DNA from: Streptomyces durmitorensis
GTDB taxonomy: Bacteria > Actinomycetota > Actinomycetes > Streptomycetales > Streptomycetaceae
Direction: 5' to 3'
Length of the DNA: 64,000 bases
Assembly (NCBI RefSeq): GCF_023498005.1
Contig: NZ_CP097289.1
Span: 4,526,001 to 4,590,000 of the forward strand
This document shows, in pieces, positions 1-9,293 of this stretch (the stretch's first letter is position 1; the number at the start of each line of letters is the position of its first letter). The notes under the pieces were generated by a model. That model was not told where the DNA came from and searched no databases. It saw only the letters and a program-made list of their open reading frames with translations. The translations under genes and the position numbers were made by a program.

Positions 1-98
1 GTGGCGACCTGCCCTTTCACCACCGGCTTCACCACCGGCTCGGCACCGGCGCCGGGCCTACGGCCCGTACGCGCCCCGCGGCCACCGGCCGCCTCCCG

Positions 99-296
99 TC
101 ACAACCGAGTGAAACACCACACTCCGAGCACCAGTGCGCCCGATCCGGCGAGCGCCGCGAGTGTCGCCGATGCGACAGGGTTCACACCGTGGGCGACCGG
201 CGAGCGGTGCGCCACGCGTGCCCCGGTCCACAGCAGCAGCCCCGCTCCGAACAGCGCGAATACCGATCCCGCGAAGATCGCTGGTCCGCTCTCCAT
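99..296 (-). CDS. small two-helix membrane protein, function unknown
   Basis: 65 residues. I chose the ATG at 296 because GGGGAGG lies 8 bases upstream; a longer reading of the frame has no such site and looks non-coding. The protein is almost entirely two hydrophobic segments (about residues 5-21 and 43-62) joined by a short polar loop, so it should sit in the cytoplasmic membrane. I do not recognise a family. In S. coelicolor a similar small gene lies between the methyltransferase and topA (from memory), so it is probably a conserved core gene. The roughly 300 bases between it and the methyltransferase stop (297-597) hold no convincing gene; they should contain its promoter. Confidence 0.6.
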   Translation of the reverse strand: MESGPAIFAGSVFALFGAGLLLWTGARVAHRSPVAHGVNPVASATLAALAGSGALVLGVWCFTRL

Positions 297-597
297 GGCA
301 TTGCCTCCCCGTACTGAGTTCCCGGCTTGGGAAACTTGCACGCCCGGGAAGCCGGGGCGCGAACCCCGGGTGAACGGAGAGCGCCCGGCCGAAATCACCG
401 ACCGGCGCCGGGTCCAACTCGACCGGATCCGGTCGCCTCGGAGCTGGTTCGCACAGTCCACCTTCTCGATGTACGTCCAGCGGTCGCCGACGCCCATCCA
501 TCCCACCCACAACGGGGGACCGATGTCCGCGAAACGTACGAGACACGCCGTACGCGTACCGCCAACGGCCCGCCCCTCGCGGCGTCCGGTGAGCCGG

Positions 598-2130
598 CTA
601 GGCGCCGACCGGCTCCAGGAAGCCCTGCTCGACGAGGAGCCGGATCTGCGCGGGCGTGCGGTCCCGCAGCAATACGGGGTCCTCCCCCACCAGTTGGGCG
701 ATCGCGTCGAGAATCCGCCCGGCGCTCAGCGTCCCGTCGCACACACCGGCGAAGCCCGCGCCCACCGTGTCCACCTTGGTGGCCCGCCGCATCCCGCGCT
801 GCTGACGCAGCACGACGTGCTCCGGGTCCTCGGCGCCGGGCAGCCCGACCTGCTCCTGCACGACCCCGTCCGCGAGCTTGAAGTGCCCCGCGAGCAGCGC
901 GGCGTCGTCGTGCGCCCGCAGGAAGTCCTGCCGCGCGAAGAACTCCCGCACCGTCTCGCCCAGCGGCTGCTCGACGGGGTGCGGCCACTCCTCCACGGTC
1001 ACGGACGGCTCGGCGGAGCCCGCCCCTGCCGTGGACTTGCGCAGTGTGATCCACCCGAAGCCGACCGCGCGCGTCTTGCGGGCCTCGAACTCGTCGAGCC
1101 ACGCGTCGTACCGCGCCGCGTACTCCTCCGGATCCGTCCGGTGGTCCCCGGCGTCCCGCAGCCACAGCTCGGCGTACTGCGTGATGTCCTGCACCTCGCG
1201 CTGGACGATCCACGCGTCGCACCCGCGCGGCACCCAGGACCGGAGCCGCTCGGTCCACTCCTCACCGTCCACGTGCTGCCAGTTGGCGAGGAAGTGCGCA
1301 TACCCCCCTTCGTTCAACCGCTCCCCCGCCTGCTGAACGAGCGACCGGCACAGATCGTCCCCGCCCATCCCGCCGTCGCGGTAGGTGAGCCGCGCCCCGG
1401 GAGAAATCACGAAGGGCGGATTGGACACGATCAGGTCGTACGTCTCCTCGCCCACGGGTTCGAAGAGGGAACCCTCCCGCAGGTCCGCCTCGGGCGCCCC
1501 GGAGAGCGCGAGGGTGAGCCGCGTGATGTGCAGCGCACGGGGGTTGAGGTCGGTCGCGGTCACCCGGGTCGCGTGCTGTGCGGCGTGCAGCGCCTGGATC
1601 CCTGAGCCGGTACCGAGGTCGAGAGCGCTGGCCACGGGCGTACGCACCGTGAGCCCCGCGAGCGTCGTCGAGGCCCCGCCGACACCGAGGACGACTCCTT
1701 CGTCATGGCTGCCGATGCCGCCGGCGCCGCCGACCGCGCACCCCAGGTCCGAGACGATGAACCAGTCCTCACCGCTCGGCCCGCCGTAGGGCCGCAGGTC
1801 CACGGTCGCCTTCAGCGCGCCCTCGCCGTCCGCCGCGGAGAGCCAACCGCTCTCCAGTAGAGGGCCGACCGGAAGAACGGCCGCCACGCGCGCGTGCGGC
1901 ACGGAACGCTGCAACAGGAAGAGGCGTACGAGCGTCTCCAGCGGCCCTTCGCCGCGGGTGGCCCGCAGCGCGGGCACGGTCTCGCTGCGCGCGAGCGCCG
2001 TGTAGGCAGGCGCCCCGAGCAGCTCGAGCAGCCCATCAGCGGTGAAGTCGGCCGCCAGCAGGGCTTCCCGCAACTGGGCACAGACATCGGCACGATCGGA
2101 CGAGGGCAGGGGGGCGCTAGCGATACTCAC
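598..2130 (-). CDS. class I SAM-dependent methyltransferase (PrmC/RlmG-like fold)
   Basis: 510 residues. The N-terminal part (about 1-140) is an accessory domain. The Rossmann core follows, with the SAM-binding motif ALDLGTGSG near residue 170 and the catalytic motif NPPF near 237. An (N/D)PP(F/Y) motif marks enzymes methylating an amide or exocyclic nitrogen, as in PrmC (release-factor glutamine) or RlmG (rRNA guanine N2), so the substrate may be a translation component; which one cannot be read from the sequence. A C-terminal extension of about 170 residues is present. The start is uncertain: the GTG at 2130 has GAAGGG directly upstream with almost no spacing, and no better start is visible. 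It is transcribed away from the lipoprotein gene. Confidence 0.8.
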   Translation of the reverse strand: MSIASAPLPSSDRADVCAQLREALLAADFTADGLLELLGAPAYTALARSETVPALRATRGEGPLETLVRLFLLQRSVPHARVAAVLPVGPLLESGWLSAADGEGALKATVDLRPYGGPSGEDWFIVSDLGCAVGGAGGIGSHDEGVVLGVGGASTTLAGLTVRTPVASALDLGTGSGIQALHAAQHATRVTATDLNPRALHITRLTLALSGAPEADLREGSLFEPVGEETYDLIVSNPPFVISPGARLTYRDGGMGGDDLCRSLVQQAGERLNEGGYAHFLANWQHVDGEEWTERLRSWVPRGCDAWIVQREVQDITQYAELWLRDAGDHRTDPEEYAARYDAWLDEFEARKTRAVGFGWITLRKSTAGAGSAEPSVTVEEWPHPVEQPLGETVREFFARQDFLRAHDDAALLAGHFKLADGVVQEQVGLPGAEDPEHVVLRQQRGMRRATKVDTVGAGFAGVCDGTLSAGRILDAIAQLVGEDPVLLRDRTPAQIRLLVEQGFLEPVGA

Positions 2131-2240
2131 CCCTTCATTGTGACCCGCATCCGCTCGTATCCGCCGCTGTGGGCAGGCGTTCCGCAGGGCGGAACGGGTG
2201 GGCACAGCCCCGAAGCTGCCGGGCAACAGCCAGACGCAAC

Positions 2241-2283
2241 GCTGCCCCGGCACCGGGGGGTAGTCCCCAGGCTCCGGGGCAGC
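2241..2283 (-). terminator. hairpin downstream of the lipoprotein gene
   Basis: A perfect 10-bp stem (GCTGCCCCGG and its complement) encloses a GC-rich loop that can itself pair. It lies just beyond the stop of the lipoprotein gene on the minus strand. There is no clear T-run, which is usual for Streptomyces terminators. Confidence 0.5.
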
Positions 2284-2306
2284 GAGGCAAAGCGAAGGGG
2301 CAACCC

Positions 2307-2870
2307 CTAGGCGGCGGAAGGCGTAGCGCTAGCCGACTTGCAGCTGTCCTGCTTGCTCATCGCCTTGCCCACCTCACCCTCCTGAAGCTTCTCAAGCGCC
2401 TCGTTACCGCTCTTGCTCAGCTTGTCCAGCTCGCCCGCGACGGACTTGAGGCCGTCCGCGAAGTCCGCCTGGTTCTTGGTGTCCAGGCCGTCGACCTTCT
2501 TCTTCAGGTCGCCGTACGACTTGGAGATGGCGTTCAGTTCCTTGACCGCGTCGTCGGTCTTCTTCTGACCGCCGTCGACCGGCGGGGCGCCCGCGTCCTT
2601 CACCGCGGCACCCATCGCCTTGTAGGCGTCGGACATGTCCTGGAACGCCTTGGAGTCGGTCTTCTGGACGTCCTCCGGCGAGCTGTTGTCCGAGGTCTCC
2701 TTCTGGATCGCGGCATTGGCGGCGGCGATCTTCTTCGACTGCGGCTGGACCGAGTCACAGACGTCCTTGGCCCAGGAGTCCAGCTTCTCGTTGCCGTCGT
2801 CGCTGCAGCCCGACAGCGCCAGTACCAGTACCGCACCGCCGGACAGTGCGGCTGCAAGCTTCTTGTTCAC
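2307..2870 (-). CDS. small secreted lipoprotein, coiled-coil rich, function unknown
   Basis: 187 residues from the GTG at 2870, which has GAAGGG nine bases upstream; an ATG six codons earlier is the alternative. The N-terminus is a lipoprotein signal peptide: basic residues, a hydrophobic stretch, and the lipobox LSGC, with the cysteine about 20 residues in. The mature part is charged, alanine- and lysine-rich and helical, and carries two further cysteines (near the start and near the C-terminus) that could form a disulfide. It should be tethered to the outer face of the membrane. It lies downstream of hppA on the same strand, but with a gap of over 200 bases, so co-transcription is not obvious. 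No enzyme motif is visible. Confidence 0.8.
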   Translation of the reverse strand: MNKKLAAALSGGAVLVLALSGCSDDGNEKLDSWAKDVCDSVQPQSKKIAAANAAIQKETSDNSSPEDVQKTDSKAFQDMSDAYKAMGAAVKDAGAPPVDGGQKKTDDAVKELNAISKSYGDLKKKVDGLDTKNQADFADGLKSVAGELDKLSKSGNEALEKLQEGEVGKAMSKQDSCKSASATPSAA

Positions 2871-3086
2871 CGGATTGGTCCCTTCCATGGCTCTCGGCCC
2901 CGGAACTTACACGCCAACTGGGCTACAACCGCATGCCGGGGGTCCGGTACCACCCCTATTGAAGCCATTTGCACCAAGCAGAGAGCGCGAGAGAAGGCTC
3001 ACGAGAGATTCACCGGGCGCACAAAGGGCGGACGCCGCGTCAAGACGCGCCGCCCGCCCCTGTGTTGGGCAGAGTCTGACCCGGTG

Positions 3087-5495
3087 TTACGAAACCACAG
3101 CCGGGTCAGCCGAGTTACCTACTCGCTCCGCACCACCGTCCTCCTGGTCGCCCACGGCGATGCCCCGCCTCTTGGAGACGTACACCGCGCCGATGATGAC
3201 CAGGATCGAGAGCACCGCGATCAGTGCCCGGATCCCCGCGCTCGCGTCATCCCCGTAGCTGAACTGGACGACCGCGGGCGCGATGAGCAGCGCCACCAGG
3301 TTCATCACCTTCAGGAGCGGGTTGATCGCCGGGCCCGCGGTGTCCTTGAACGGGTCACCGACGGTGTCGCCGATCACCACCGCGGCGTGGGCCTCACTGC
3401 CCTTGCCGCCGTGGTGGCCGTCCTCGACGAGCTTCTTCGCGTTGTCCCAGGCGCCGCCGGAGTTGGCGAGGAAGACCGCCATCAGCGTGCCCGTGCCGAT
3501 CGCGCCCGCCAGGAACGAGCCGAGTGCGCCGACGCCGAGCGAGAAGCCGACCGCGATCGGCGTGAGCACGGCGAGCAGACCTGGCGTGGCCAGCTCGCGC
3601 AGCGCGTCCTTGGTGCAGATGTCGACGACGCGCCCGTACTCCGGTTCCTCGGAGTAGTCCATGATCCCGGGGTGCTCGCGGAACTGCCGCCGCACCTCGT
3701 AGACCACTGCTCCGGCCGACCTCGACACCGCGTTGATCGCGAGCCCCGAGAAGAGGAAGACGACCGCGGCGCCCAGGATCAGGCCGACCAGGTTGTTCGG
3801 CTGCGAGATGTCCATGACCAGGTTCATCGGGGCGCCGTCGCCCATTTTCTCGCCGACGTCCTTGGCCGCGGTCGCGATGGCGTCGCGATACGAGCCGAAG
3901 AGCGCCGCGGCCGCGAGGACGGCCGTGGCGATGGCGATGCCCTTGGTGATGGCCTTGGTGGTGTTGCCGACGGCGTCCAGGTCGGTGAGCACCTGCGCGC
4001 CGGCGCCCTCGACGTCACCGGACATCTCGGCGATGCCCTGCGCGTTGTCGGAGACCGGACCGAAGGTGTCCATGGCGACGATCACGCCGACCGTGGTGAG
4101 CAGGCCGGTTCCGGCGAGCGCCACCGCGAACAGGGCGAGCATGATCGACGTACCACCGAGCAGGAACGCCCCGTACACGCCGAGCCCGATCAGGAGCGCG
4201 GTGTAGACGGCCGATTCGAGCCCGATCGAGATTCCGGCCAGAACGACGGTGGCCGGGCCGGTGAGCGACGTCTTGCCGATGTCCTGCACCGGACGCCGGG
4301 TGGTCTCCGTGAAGTACCCGGTGAGCTGCTGGATCAGCGCGGCCATGACGATGCCGATCGCGACGGCGACGACCGCGAGAACCCGCGGATCCCCGTCGTG
4401 ACCCGCGATCGCCGCGTCCGTGACGCCGTCCAGGTCGGCGTACGAGGACGGCAGGTAGACGAAGACCGCCACCGCCACGAGCACCAGGGAGATGATCGCG
4501 GAGATGAAGAATCCGCGGTTGATGGCCGTCATGCCGCTCCGGTCGGAGCGCCGTGGGGCCACCGCGAAGATCCCGATCATCGCCGTCACGACGCCGATCG
4601 CCGGGACGATCAGCGGGAAGGCGAGTCCGGAGTCTCCGAACGCGACCTTGCCGAGGATGAGCGCGGCGACCAGGGTCACCGCGTAGGACTCGAAGAGGTC
4701 GGCGGCCATGCCCGCGCAGTCGCCGACGTTGTCGCCCACGTTGTCGGCGATGGTCGCGGCATTCCTCGGGTCGTCCTCCGGAATGCCCTTCTCGACCTTG
4801 CCGACCAGGTCGGCGCCGACGTCGGCGGCCTTGGTGAAGATGCCACCGCCCACACGCATGAACATCGCGATCAGCGCCGCCCCGAGGCCGAACCCCTCGA
4901 GGACCTTCGGCGCGTCGGCCGCGTAGACCAGCACCACAGCGGAGGCGCCCAGAAGGCCAAGACCCACGGTGAACATGCCGACAACGCCGCCCGTGCGGAA
5001 AGCGATCTTCATGGCCTTGTGCGAAACGGCGGTGAGATCCTTTTCGGGTTCACCTTCCGCCGGAGTGGCCTCTCGTGCGGCTGCCGCCACACGAACATTG
5101 CTGCGTACGGCGAGCCACATGCCGATATAGCCGGTGGTCGCCGAGAACACCGCACCGATCAAGAAGAAGATCGATCGGCCGGCACGCTGATTCAAGTCGT
5201 CTGCGGGCAGCAGCAGGAGCAGGAAGAACACCACGACGGCGAAAACACCGAGAGTGCGCAACTGCCTGCCGAGGTAGGCATTGGCGCCCTCCTGGATCGC
5301 TTTGGCGATCTTCTTCATGCTGTCGGTGCCCTCGTCGGCCGCGAGCACCTGGCGTACGAGCACCCAGGCGACCGCGAGAGCCGCGATCGCGACGGCCGCG
5401 ATGACCATCACGATGAGGCGGTTGTCGTCGGTCAGTACTGCGGCTGCGAAGGTTGTGGGGTGATCAAACTGATGAGGGGTAGAAAGCCCCGCCAT
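3087..5495 (-). CDS. hppA: membrane-bound proton-translocating pyrophosphatase
   Basis: 802 residues, the usual size for bacterial M-PPases, with about 16 membrane segments. It hydrolyses cytoplasmic pyrophosphate and pumps protons outward. The substrate site is intact: DVGADLVGKVEKG near residue 222, the aspartate-rich DNVGDNVGDC near 252, and a C-terminal GDTVGDPFKDT block. In the diagnostic GNTTKA segment near 510 the residue that is alanine in potassium-dependent enzymes is lysine, so this should be the potassium-independent proton-pumping subclass. A strong Shine-Dalgarno sequence (AAGGAGGA) precedes the ATG. The roughly 300-base upstream region (5496-5796) is AT-richer than the genes and should hold the promoter as well as the terminator of the next gene. 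Confidence 0.97.
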   Translation of the reverse strand: MAGLSTPHQFDHPTTFAAAVLTDDNRLIVMVIAAVAIAALAVAWVLVRQVLAADEGTDSMKKIAKAIQEGANAYLGRQLRTLGVFAVVVFFLLLLLPADDLNQRAGRSIFFLIGAVFSATTGYIGMWLAVRSNVRVAAAAREATPAEGEPEKDLTAVSHKAMKIAFRTGGVVGMFTVGLGLLGASAVVLVYAADAPKVLEGFGLGAALIAMFMRVGGGIFTKAADVGADLVGKVEKGIPEDDPRNAATIADNVGDNVGDCAGMAADLFESYAVTLVAALILGKVAFGDSGLAFPLIVPAIGVVTAMIGIFAVAPRRSDRSGMTAINRGFFISAIISLVLVAVAVFVYLPSSYADLDGVTDAAIAGHDGDPRVLAVVAVAIGIVMAALIQQLTGYFTETTRRPVQDIGKTSLTGPATVVLAGISIGLESAVYTALLIGLGVYGAFLLGGTSIMLALFAVALAGTGLLTTVGVIVAMDTFGPVSDNAQGIAEMSGDVEGAGAQVLTDLDAVGNTTKAITKGIAIATAVLAAAALFGSYRDAIATAAKDVGEKMGDGAPMNLVMDISQPNNLVGLILGAAVVFLFSGLAINAVSRSAGAVVYEVRRQFREHPGIMDYSEEPEYGRVVDICTKDALRELATPGLLAVLTPIAVGFSLGVGALGSFLAGAIGTGTLMAVFLANSGGAWDNAKKLVEDGHHGGKGSEAHAAVVIGDTVGDPFKDTAGPAINPLLKVMNLVALLIAPAVVQFSYGDDASAGIRALIAVLSILVIIGAVYVSKRRGIAVGDQEDGGAERVGNSADPAVVS

Positions 5496-5721
5496 TCGTC
5501 CTCCTTGACGCCTGGGGTGAGCTCAAGATGTGGACGGATTGTAGGGAGCGGAACCTGATCAAAACAGAGCGCCGCAAACGGAATTGGCTAGAGATTGCTT
5601 CCCAGCAAATGATCGCGACCGCAGACTGACCCCGAAAGCAGTAATGCCCCAAAAGCGTTGACGATGGTCGGTGGTCCCGAGGCAATTGACTGGGGCAATG
5701 ATCCACAAAAGATCCACAAAG

Positions 5722-5751
5722 AAAAAAGGCCCTGCTCCCGGATCGGGAGCA
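5722..5751 (-). terminator. intrinsic terminator after the RsbW-like gene
   Basis: Read on the minus strand, an 8-bp perfect stem (TGCTCCCG with a three-base loop) is followed by a run of six T. It lies about 45 bases past the stop of the anti-sigma-like gene and is one of the few textbook intrinsic terminators here. Confidence 0.75.
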
Positions 5752-5796
5752 AGACCTTCGTACCGCGGTCGAGCCGGGGAGAGAGCCCTCGCAGGG

Positions 5797-6234
5797 TCAG
5801 AGAAGCGGCGCCGGGGTCGTCGGCCACGTCATGCGGATCAGACCGCCGCCCTCGCCCGCGGTGACCTCCACGTCGTCCACGAGCCCGCTGATGACGGCGA
5901 GACCCATCTCGTCCTCGCCCTCGGCGTCCAGCTCGTCGCCCGCACCGGGCCCCGCGCCAGCTGCCCGGTCGCCGGGAGTCGCGTGGGGGGCGTCGTCGCC
6001 GACCTCGATGGAGAACTGCTTCTCGTCCTCGATCAGGGCGACCCGCACCGGCGTCGCGACACCGTTGCTCTGATGCAGCCCCACGGCGCGCGTGCAGGCC
6101 TCGCCGACCGCGAGTCTGACCTCGTCGAGAACGGCCTCGTCCACTCCGGCCCTGCGCGCGACCGCCGCCGCCACGAGCCGGGCGGTCCTGACGTGCTCGG
6201 GCAGCGCGCTGAAGCGGAGTTCAACGGTGGCCAT
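5797..6234 (-). CDS. RsbW-like ATP-binding protein (BldG partner, ApgA/SCO3548 type)
   Basis: 145 residues with a GHKL ATPase (HATPase_c) fold of the anti-sigma factor/serine kinase type: an N-box-like helix (EVRLAVGEACTRAV) near residues 39-52 and a late glycine-containing segment (MGLAVISGLVDDVEV). The usual N-box asparagine is not obvious and the G1/G2 boxes are poorly kept, with an acidic Gly/Ala-rich insert around 88-107, so kinase activity is doubtful. It starts 113 bases after the bldG stop with GAGGGGG before the ATG and is very likely in the bldG operon. In S. coelicolor the equivalent gene is co-transcribed with bldG and its product interacts with BldG. Confidence is high for the family and moderate for activity. 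Confidence 0.85.
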   Translation of the reverse strand: MATVELRFSALPEHVRTARLVAAAVARRAGVDEAVLDEVRLAVGEACTRAVGLHQSNGVATPVRVALIEDEKQFSIEVGDDAPHATPGDRAAGAGPGAGDELDAEGEDEMGLAVISGLVDDVEVTAGEGGGLIRMTWPTTPAPLL

Positions 6235-6347
6235 GCATCCCCCTCGGACATACGCGCGTGCTGTCAGAGGGCCGGGCCGAGGGCCCGGGCCCCTGCTGTT
6301 CTGCCACCCCCGGGCCGGACAAGCAGCCGACCCGGGGCATCCGGCTC

Positions 6348-6689
6348 TCAGTCGGTGGCCGCGACCGCTTCCTCGACCGAGGTGTGAATGGGGAACACCT
6401 TGGTCAGGCCGGTGATGCGGAAGATCTTCAAAATGCGCTCCTGGTTGCAGACCAGGCGCAGCGAGCCCTCATGGGCACGCACCCGCTTCAGGCCGCCGAC
6501 CAGCACGCCGAGTCCGGTGGAGTCGAGGAAATCCACGCCCTCCATGTCGACGACCAGGTGGAAACTGCCGTCGTTCACCAACTCGACCAACTGTTCGCGC
6601 AACTTGGGCGCGGTATAAACGTCGATTTCTCCACCGACCTCGACGACCGTACGATCGCCGACGGTACGGGTCGACAGGGACAGGTCCAC
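6348..6689 (-). CDS. bldG: anti-sigma factor antagonist BldG (STAS domain)
   Basis: 113 residues forming one STAS domain, essentially the S. coelicolor BldG sequence as I remember it. The phosphorylation motif DSTGLG places the regulatory serine at residue 57. BldG is needed for aerial growth and antibiotic production; unphosphorylated BldG sequesters anti-sigma factors and so releases sigma factors such as SigH. The start is GTG with GGAGG just upstream. It is the first gene of a short operon with the RsbW-like gene and is divergent from the helicase gene, with only 80 bases for both promoters. Confidence 0.97.
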
Positions 6690-6769
6690 GGATCCTCCAG
6701 CACCTTGCTATCGAGCGGTCATCCCTTGGGACACCTCGGCAGAGCCCCCGGGACGGATCGCCAGCCGCG

Positions 6770-9223
6770 ATGGCATTCAATCACTTACCGGCAGGCGTGC
6801 ACGACGCCTTGGGACCATTGTCCATCCCGCCAGTGACACACTCGGTGCCGATGGCCAACTTTTCTCCACCGGGCGGACCCTCCTCGGGCGCCCCGGTACG
6901 CACGTCTCCACGGGCGGTCCTGGACCGGCTGACCGCGGGGCCGAGCCGTGCTTCGCGCGTCACTCATACGGAGCACTTGCCCCCGCGCGAGGCACGATAT
7001 GCAGTCTGGCCTGATCGCATCCGTTCGGAGGTCGTATCCGCGGTCCAGGCGGCCGGGATCGAGCACCCCTGGACCCACCAGGCGCTCGCCGCCGAGCACG
7101 CCCTGGACGGCGAGTCGGTCATCGTGGCCACCGGAACCGCTTCGGGAAAGTCGCTGGCCTATCTCACCCCCGTCCTCTCGGCCCTCCTGGACGGCTCCGA
7201 GGCCCCCAACGGCCGCGGCGCGACCGCGCTGTACCTCGCCCCCACGAAGGCCCTGGCCGCCGACCAGCGCCGCGCGGTGCGCGAACTCGCGGCGCCCCTG
7301 GGCAACGCGATCCGCCCCGCCGTGTACGACGGCGACACCCCCGTCGAAGAACGCGAATGGGTACGTCAGTACGCCAACTACGTCCTGACCAACCCCGACA
7401 TGCTGCACCGCGGGATACTCCCGTCCCACCCCCGCTGGTCCTCCTTCCTGCGCGCCCTGCGCTATGTCGTCATCGACGAGTGCCACACCTACCGCGGCGT
7501 CTTCGGCTCCCACGTCGCCCAGGTCCTGCGCCGCCTGCGCCGCCTCTGCGCCCGCTACGGCTCCGATCCCGTCTTCCTCCTCGCCTCCGCCACCTCCGCC
7601 GATCCTGCCGTCTCCGCGGAACGCCTCATCGGACTTCCCGTGAAGGAGGTCGCCGACGACGCCTCGCCCCGCGGCGACCTCGTCTTCGCTCTCTGGGAAC
7701 CCCCGCTCACCGAACTCCACGGCGAGAAGGGCGCCCCCGTCCGCCGCACCGCCACCGCCGAGACGGCCGACCTCCTTACCGACCTGACCGTGCAGGGTGT
7801 GCGCTCGGTCGCCTTCGTACGCTCCCGGCGCGGCGCCGAGCTGATCGCGGTGATCGCCCAGGAACACCTCGCCGAGGTCGACCGCTCCCTCGCCCGCCGC
7901 GTGGCCGCCTACCGTGGCGGATATCTCCCCGAGGAACGCCGCGCCCTGGAGCGTGCCCTGCACTCCGGCGAACTCCTCGGCCTCGCGGCCACCACCGCCC
8001 TCGAACTCGGCGTCGACGTCTCCGGGCTGGACGCCGTGATCATCTCCGGCTATCCCGGCACCCGTGCCTCGCTCTGGCAGCAGGCGGGCCGCGCCGGGCG
8101 CTCCGGGCAGGGCGCGCTGGCCGTCCTGGTCGCCCGCGACGACCCGCTGGACACGTATCTCGTCCACCACCCCGAAGCGCTGTTCCAGCAGCCGGTGGAG
8201 TCGACGGTCCTGGACCCCGACAACCCGTACGTCCTCGCGCCCCACCTCTGCGCGGCCGCCGCGGAACTGCCGCTCACGGACGAAGACTTGACCCTCTTCG
8301 GCCCCGCCACCGAGGAGCTGATCCCGCAGCTGGAGGCCGCGAAGCTGCTGCGCCGCCGCACGAAGGCCTGGCACTGGACCCGCAGGGAGCGGGCCGCGGA
8401 CCTGACCGACATCCGCGGCGAGGGCGGCAAGCCCGTCCAGATCGTCGAGGAGGGCACGGGCAGGCTGCTCGGCACCGTCGACGCGTCCGCCGCGCACACC
8501 GCCGTCCACGAGGGCGCGGTCCACCTCCACCAGGGCCGTACGTATCTCGTGCGCCGTCTTGACCTGGAGGACTCGGTCGCCCTGGTCGAGGAGGCAGGGC
8601 CGCCGTACTCCACGACCGCCCGCGACACCACGGCCATCTCCATCCTGGAGACGGACACCGAGATCCCCTGGGGCTCCGGCCGCCTCTGCTACGGCTCCGT
8701 CGAAGTCACCAACCAGGTCGTCTCCTTCCTGCGCCGCAAGCTCATTACCGGCGAGGTCCTCGGCGAGACGAAGCTGGACCTGCCGCCCCGCACCCTGCGC
8801 ACCCGCGCGGTCTGGTGGACGGTCACCGAGGACCAACTGGACGCCGCCCGCGTCAATCCGGAGATCCTCGGCGGCGCCCTGCACGCCGCCGAGCACGCCT
8901 CCATCGGCATGCTGCCGCTCTTCGCGACCTGCGACCGCTGGGACATCGGCGGTGTCTCCGTGCCGCTGCATCCGGACACGCTCCTGCCGACCGTCTTCGT
9001 GTACGACGGCCACCCGGGCGGCGCGGGCTTCGCCGAGCGGGCCTTCCACACGGCCCGCGAGTGGCTGACCGCCACCCGCCAGGCCATCGCCTCCTGCGAG
9101 TGCGAGGCCGGCTGCCCGTCCTGCATCCAGTCCCCGAAGTGCGGCAACGGCAACGACCCCCTGCACAAACGCGGCGCCGTCCGCCTCCTGTCCACCCTGC
9201 TCAAGGACGCACCCGCCCCCTGA
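6770..9223 (+). CDS. DEAD/DEAH-box DNA repair helicase, MrfA/Hrq1 family
   Basis: 817 residues. Walker A is ATGTASGKS near 120-128, the motif II box is DECH near 236, and motif VI is QQAGRAGRSG near 437, so this is a superfamily 2 helicase. The C-terminal DUF1998 region ends in a four-cysteine cluster (CECEAGCPSC, then CGNG) near 776-795, the hallmark of the MrfA/Hrq1 group. B. subtilis MrfA removes mitomycin C adducts; yeast Hrq1 acts in crosslink repair. A role in DNA-adduct repair is inferred from the family. The start at 6770 keeps an N-terminal segment that I recall in homologues; a later ATG at 6851 is possible. It is divergent from bldG. Confidence 0.88.
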   Translation: MAFNHLPAGVHDALGPLSIPPVTHSVPMANFSPPGGPSSGAPVRTSPRAVLDRLTAGPSRASRVTHTEHLPPREARYAVWPDRIRSEVVSAVQAAGIEHPWTHQALAAEHALDGESVIVATGTASGKSLAYLTPVLSALLDGSEAPNGRGATALYLAPTKALAADQRRAVRELAAPLGNAIRPAVYDGDTPVEEREWVRQYANYVLTNPDMLHRGILPSHPRWSSFLRALRYVVIDECHTYRGVFGSHVAQVLRRLRRLCARYGSDPVFLLASATSADPAVSAERLIGLPVKEVADDASPRGDLVFALWEPPLTELHGEKGAPVRRTATAETADLLTDLTVQGVRSVAFVRSRRGAELIAVIAQEHLAEVDRSLARRVAAYRGGYLPEERRALERALHSGELLGLAATTALELGVDVSGLDAVIISGYPGTRASLWQQAGRAGRSGQGALAVLVARDDPLDTYLVHHPEALFQQPVESTVLDPDNPYVLAPHLCAAAAELPLTDEDLTLFGPATEELIPQLEAAKLLRRRTKAWHWTRRERAADLTDIRGEGGKPVQIVEEGTGRLLGTVDASAAHTAVHEGAVHLHQGRTYLVRRLDLEDSVALVEEAGPPYSTTARDTTAISILETDTEIPWGSGRLCYGSVEVTNQVVSFLRRKLITGEVLGETKLDLPPRTLRTRAVWWTVTEDQLDAARVNPEILGGALHAAEHASIGMLPLFATCDRWDIGGVSVPLHPDTLLPTVFVYDGHPGGAGFAERAFHTAREWLTATRQAIASCECEAGCPSCIQSPKCGNGNDPLHKRGAVRLLSTLLKDAPAP

Positions 9224-9293
9224 GCGGCATCTGCCGACCGGCGGCGCGATGCCGTCACCTGTCCGACCCGGGGCTAAGCGCCCCGCCCGCACC

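Noticed and set aside
1..1605. 534-codon plus-strand ORF at the window start
   Set aside because: Lies across the small membrane protein and methyltransferase genes; Pro/Arg-rich translation without domains.
3025..3059. Terminator after hppA
   Set aside because: A GC-rich stem can be drawn, but it has mismatches and no T-run; support is too weak to list.
2169..5558. 1,129-codon plus-strand ORF opposite hppA and the lipoprotein
   Set aside because: It is the complement of two clear genes; its protein is a run of Arg/His/Asp/Gly with no domain, an effect of high-GC codon bias.
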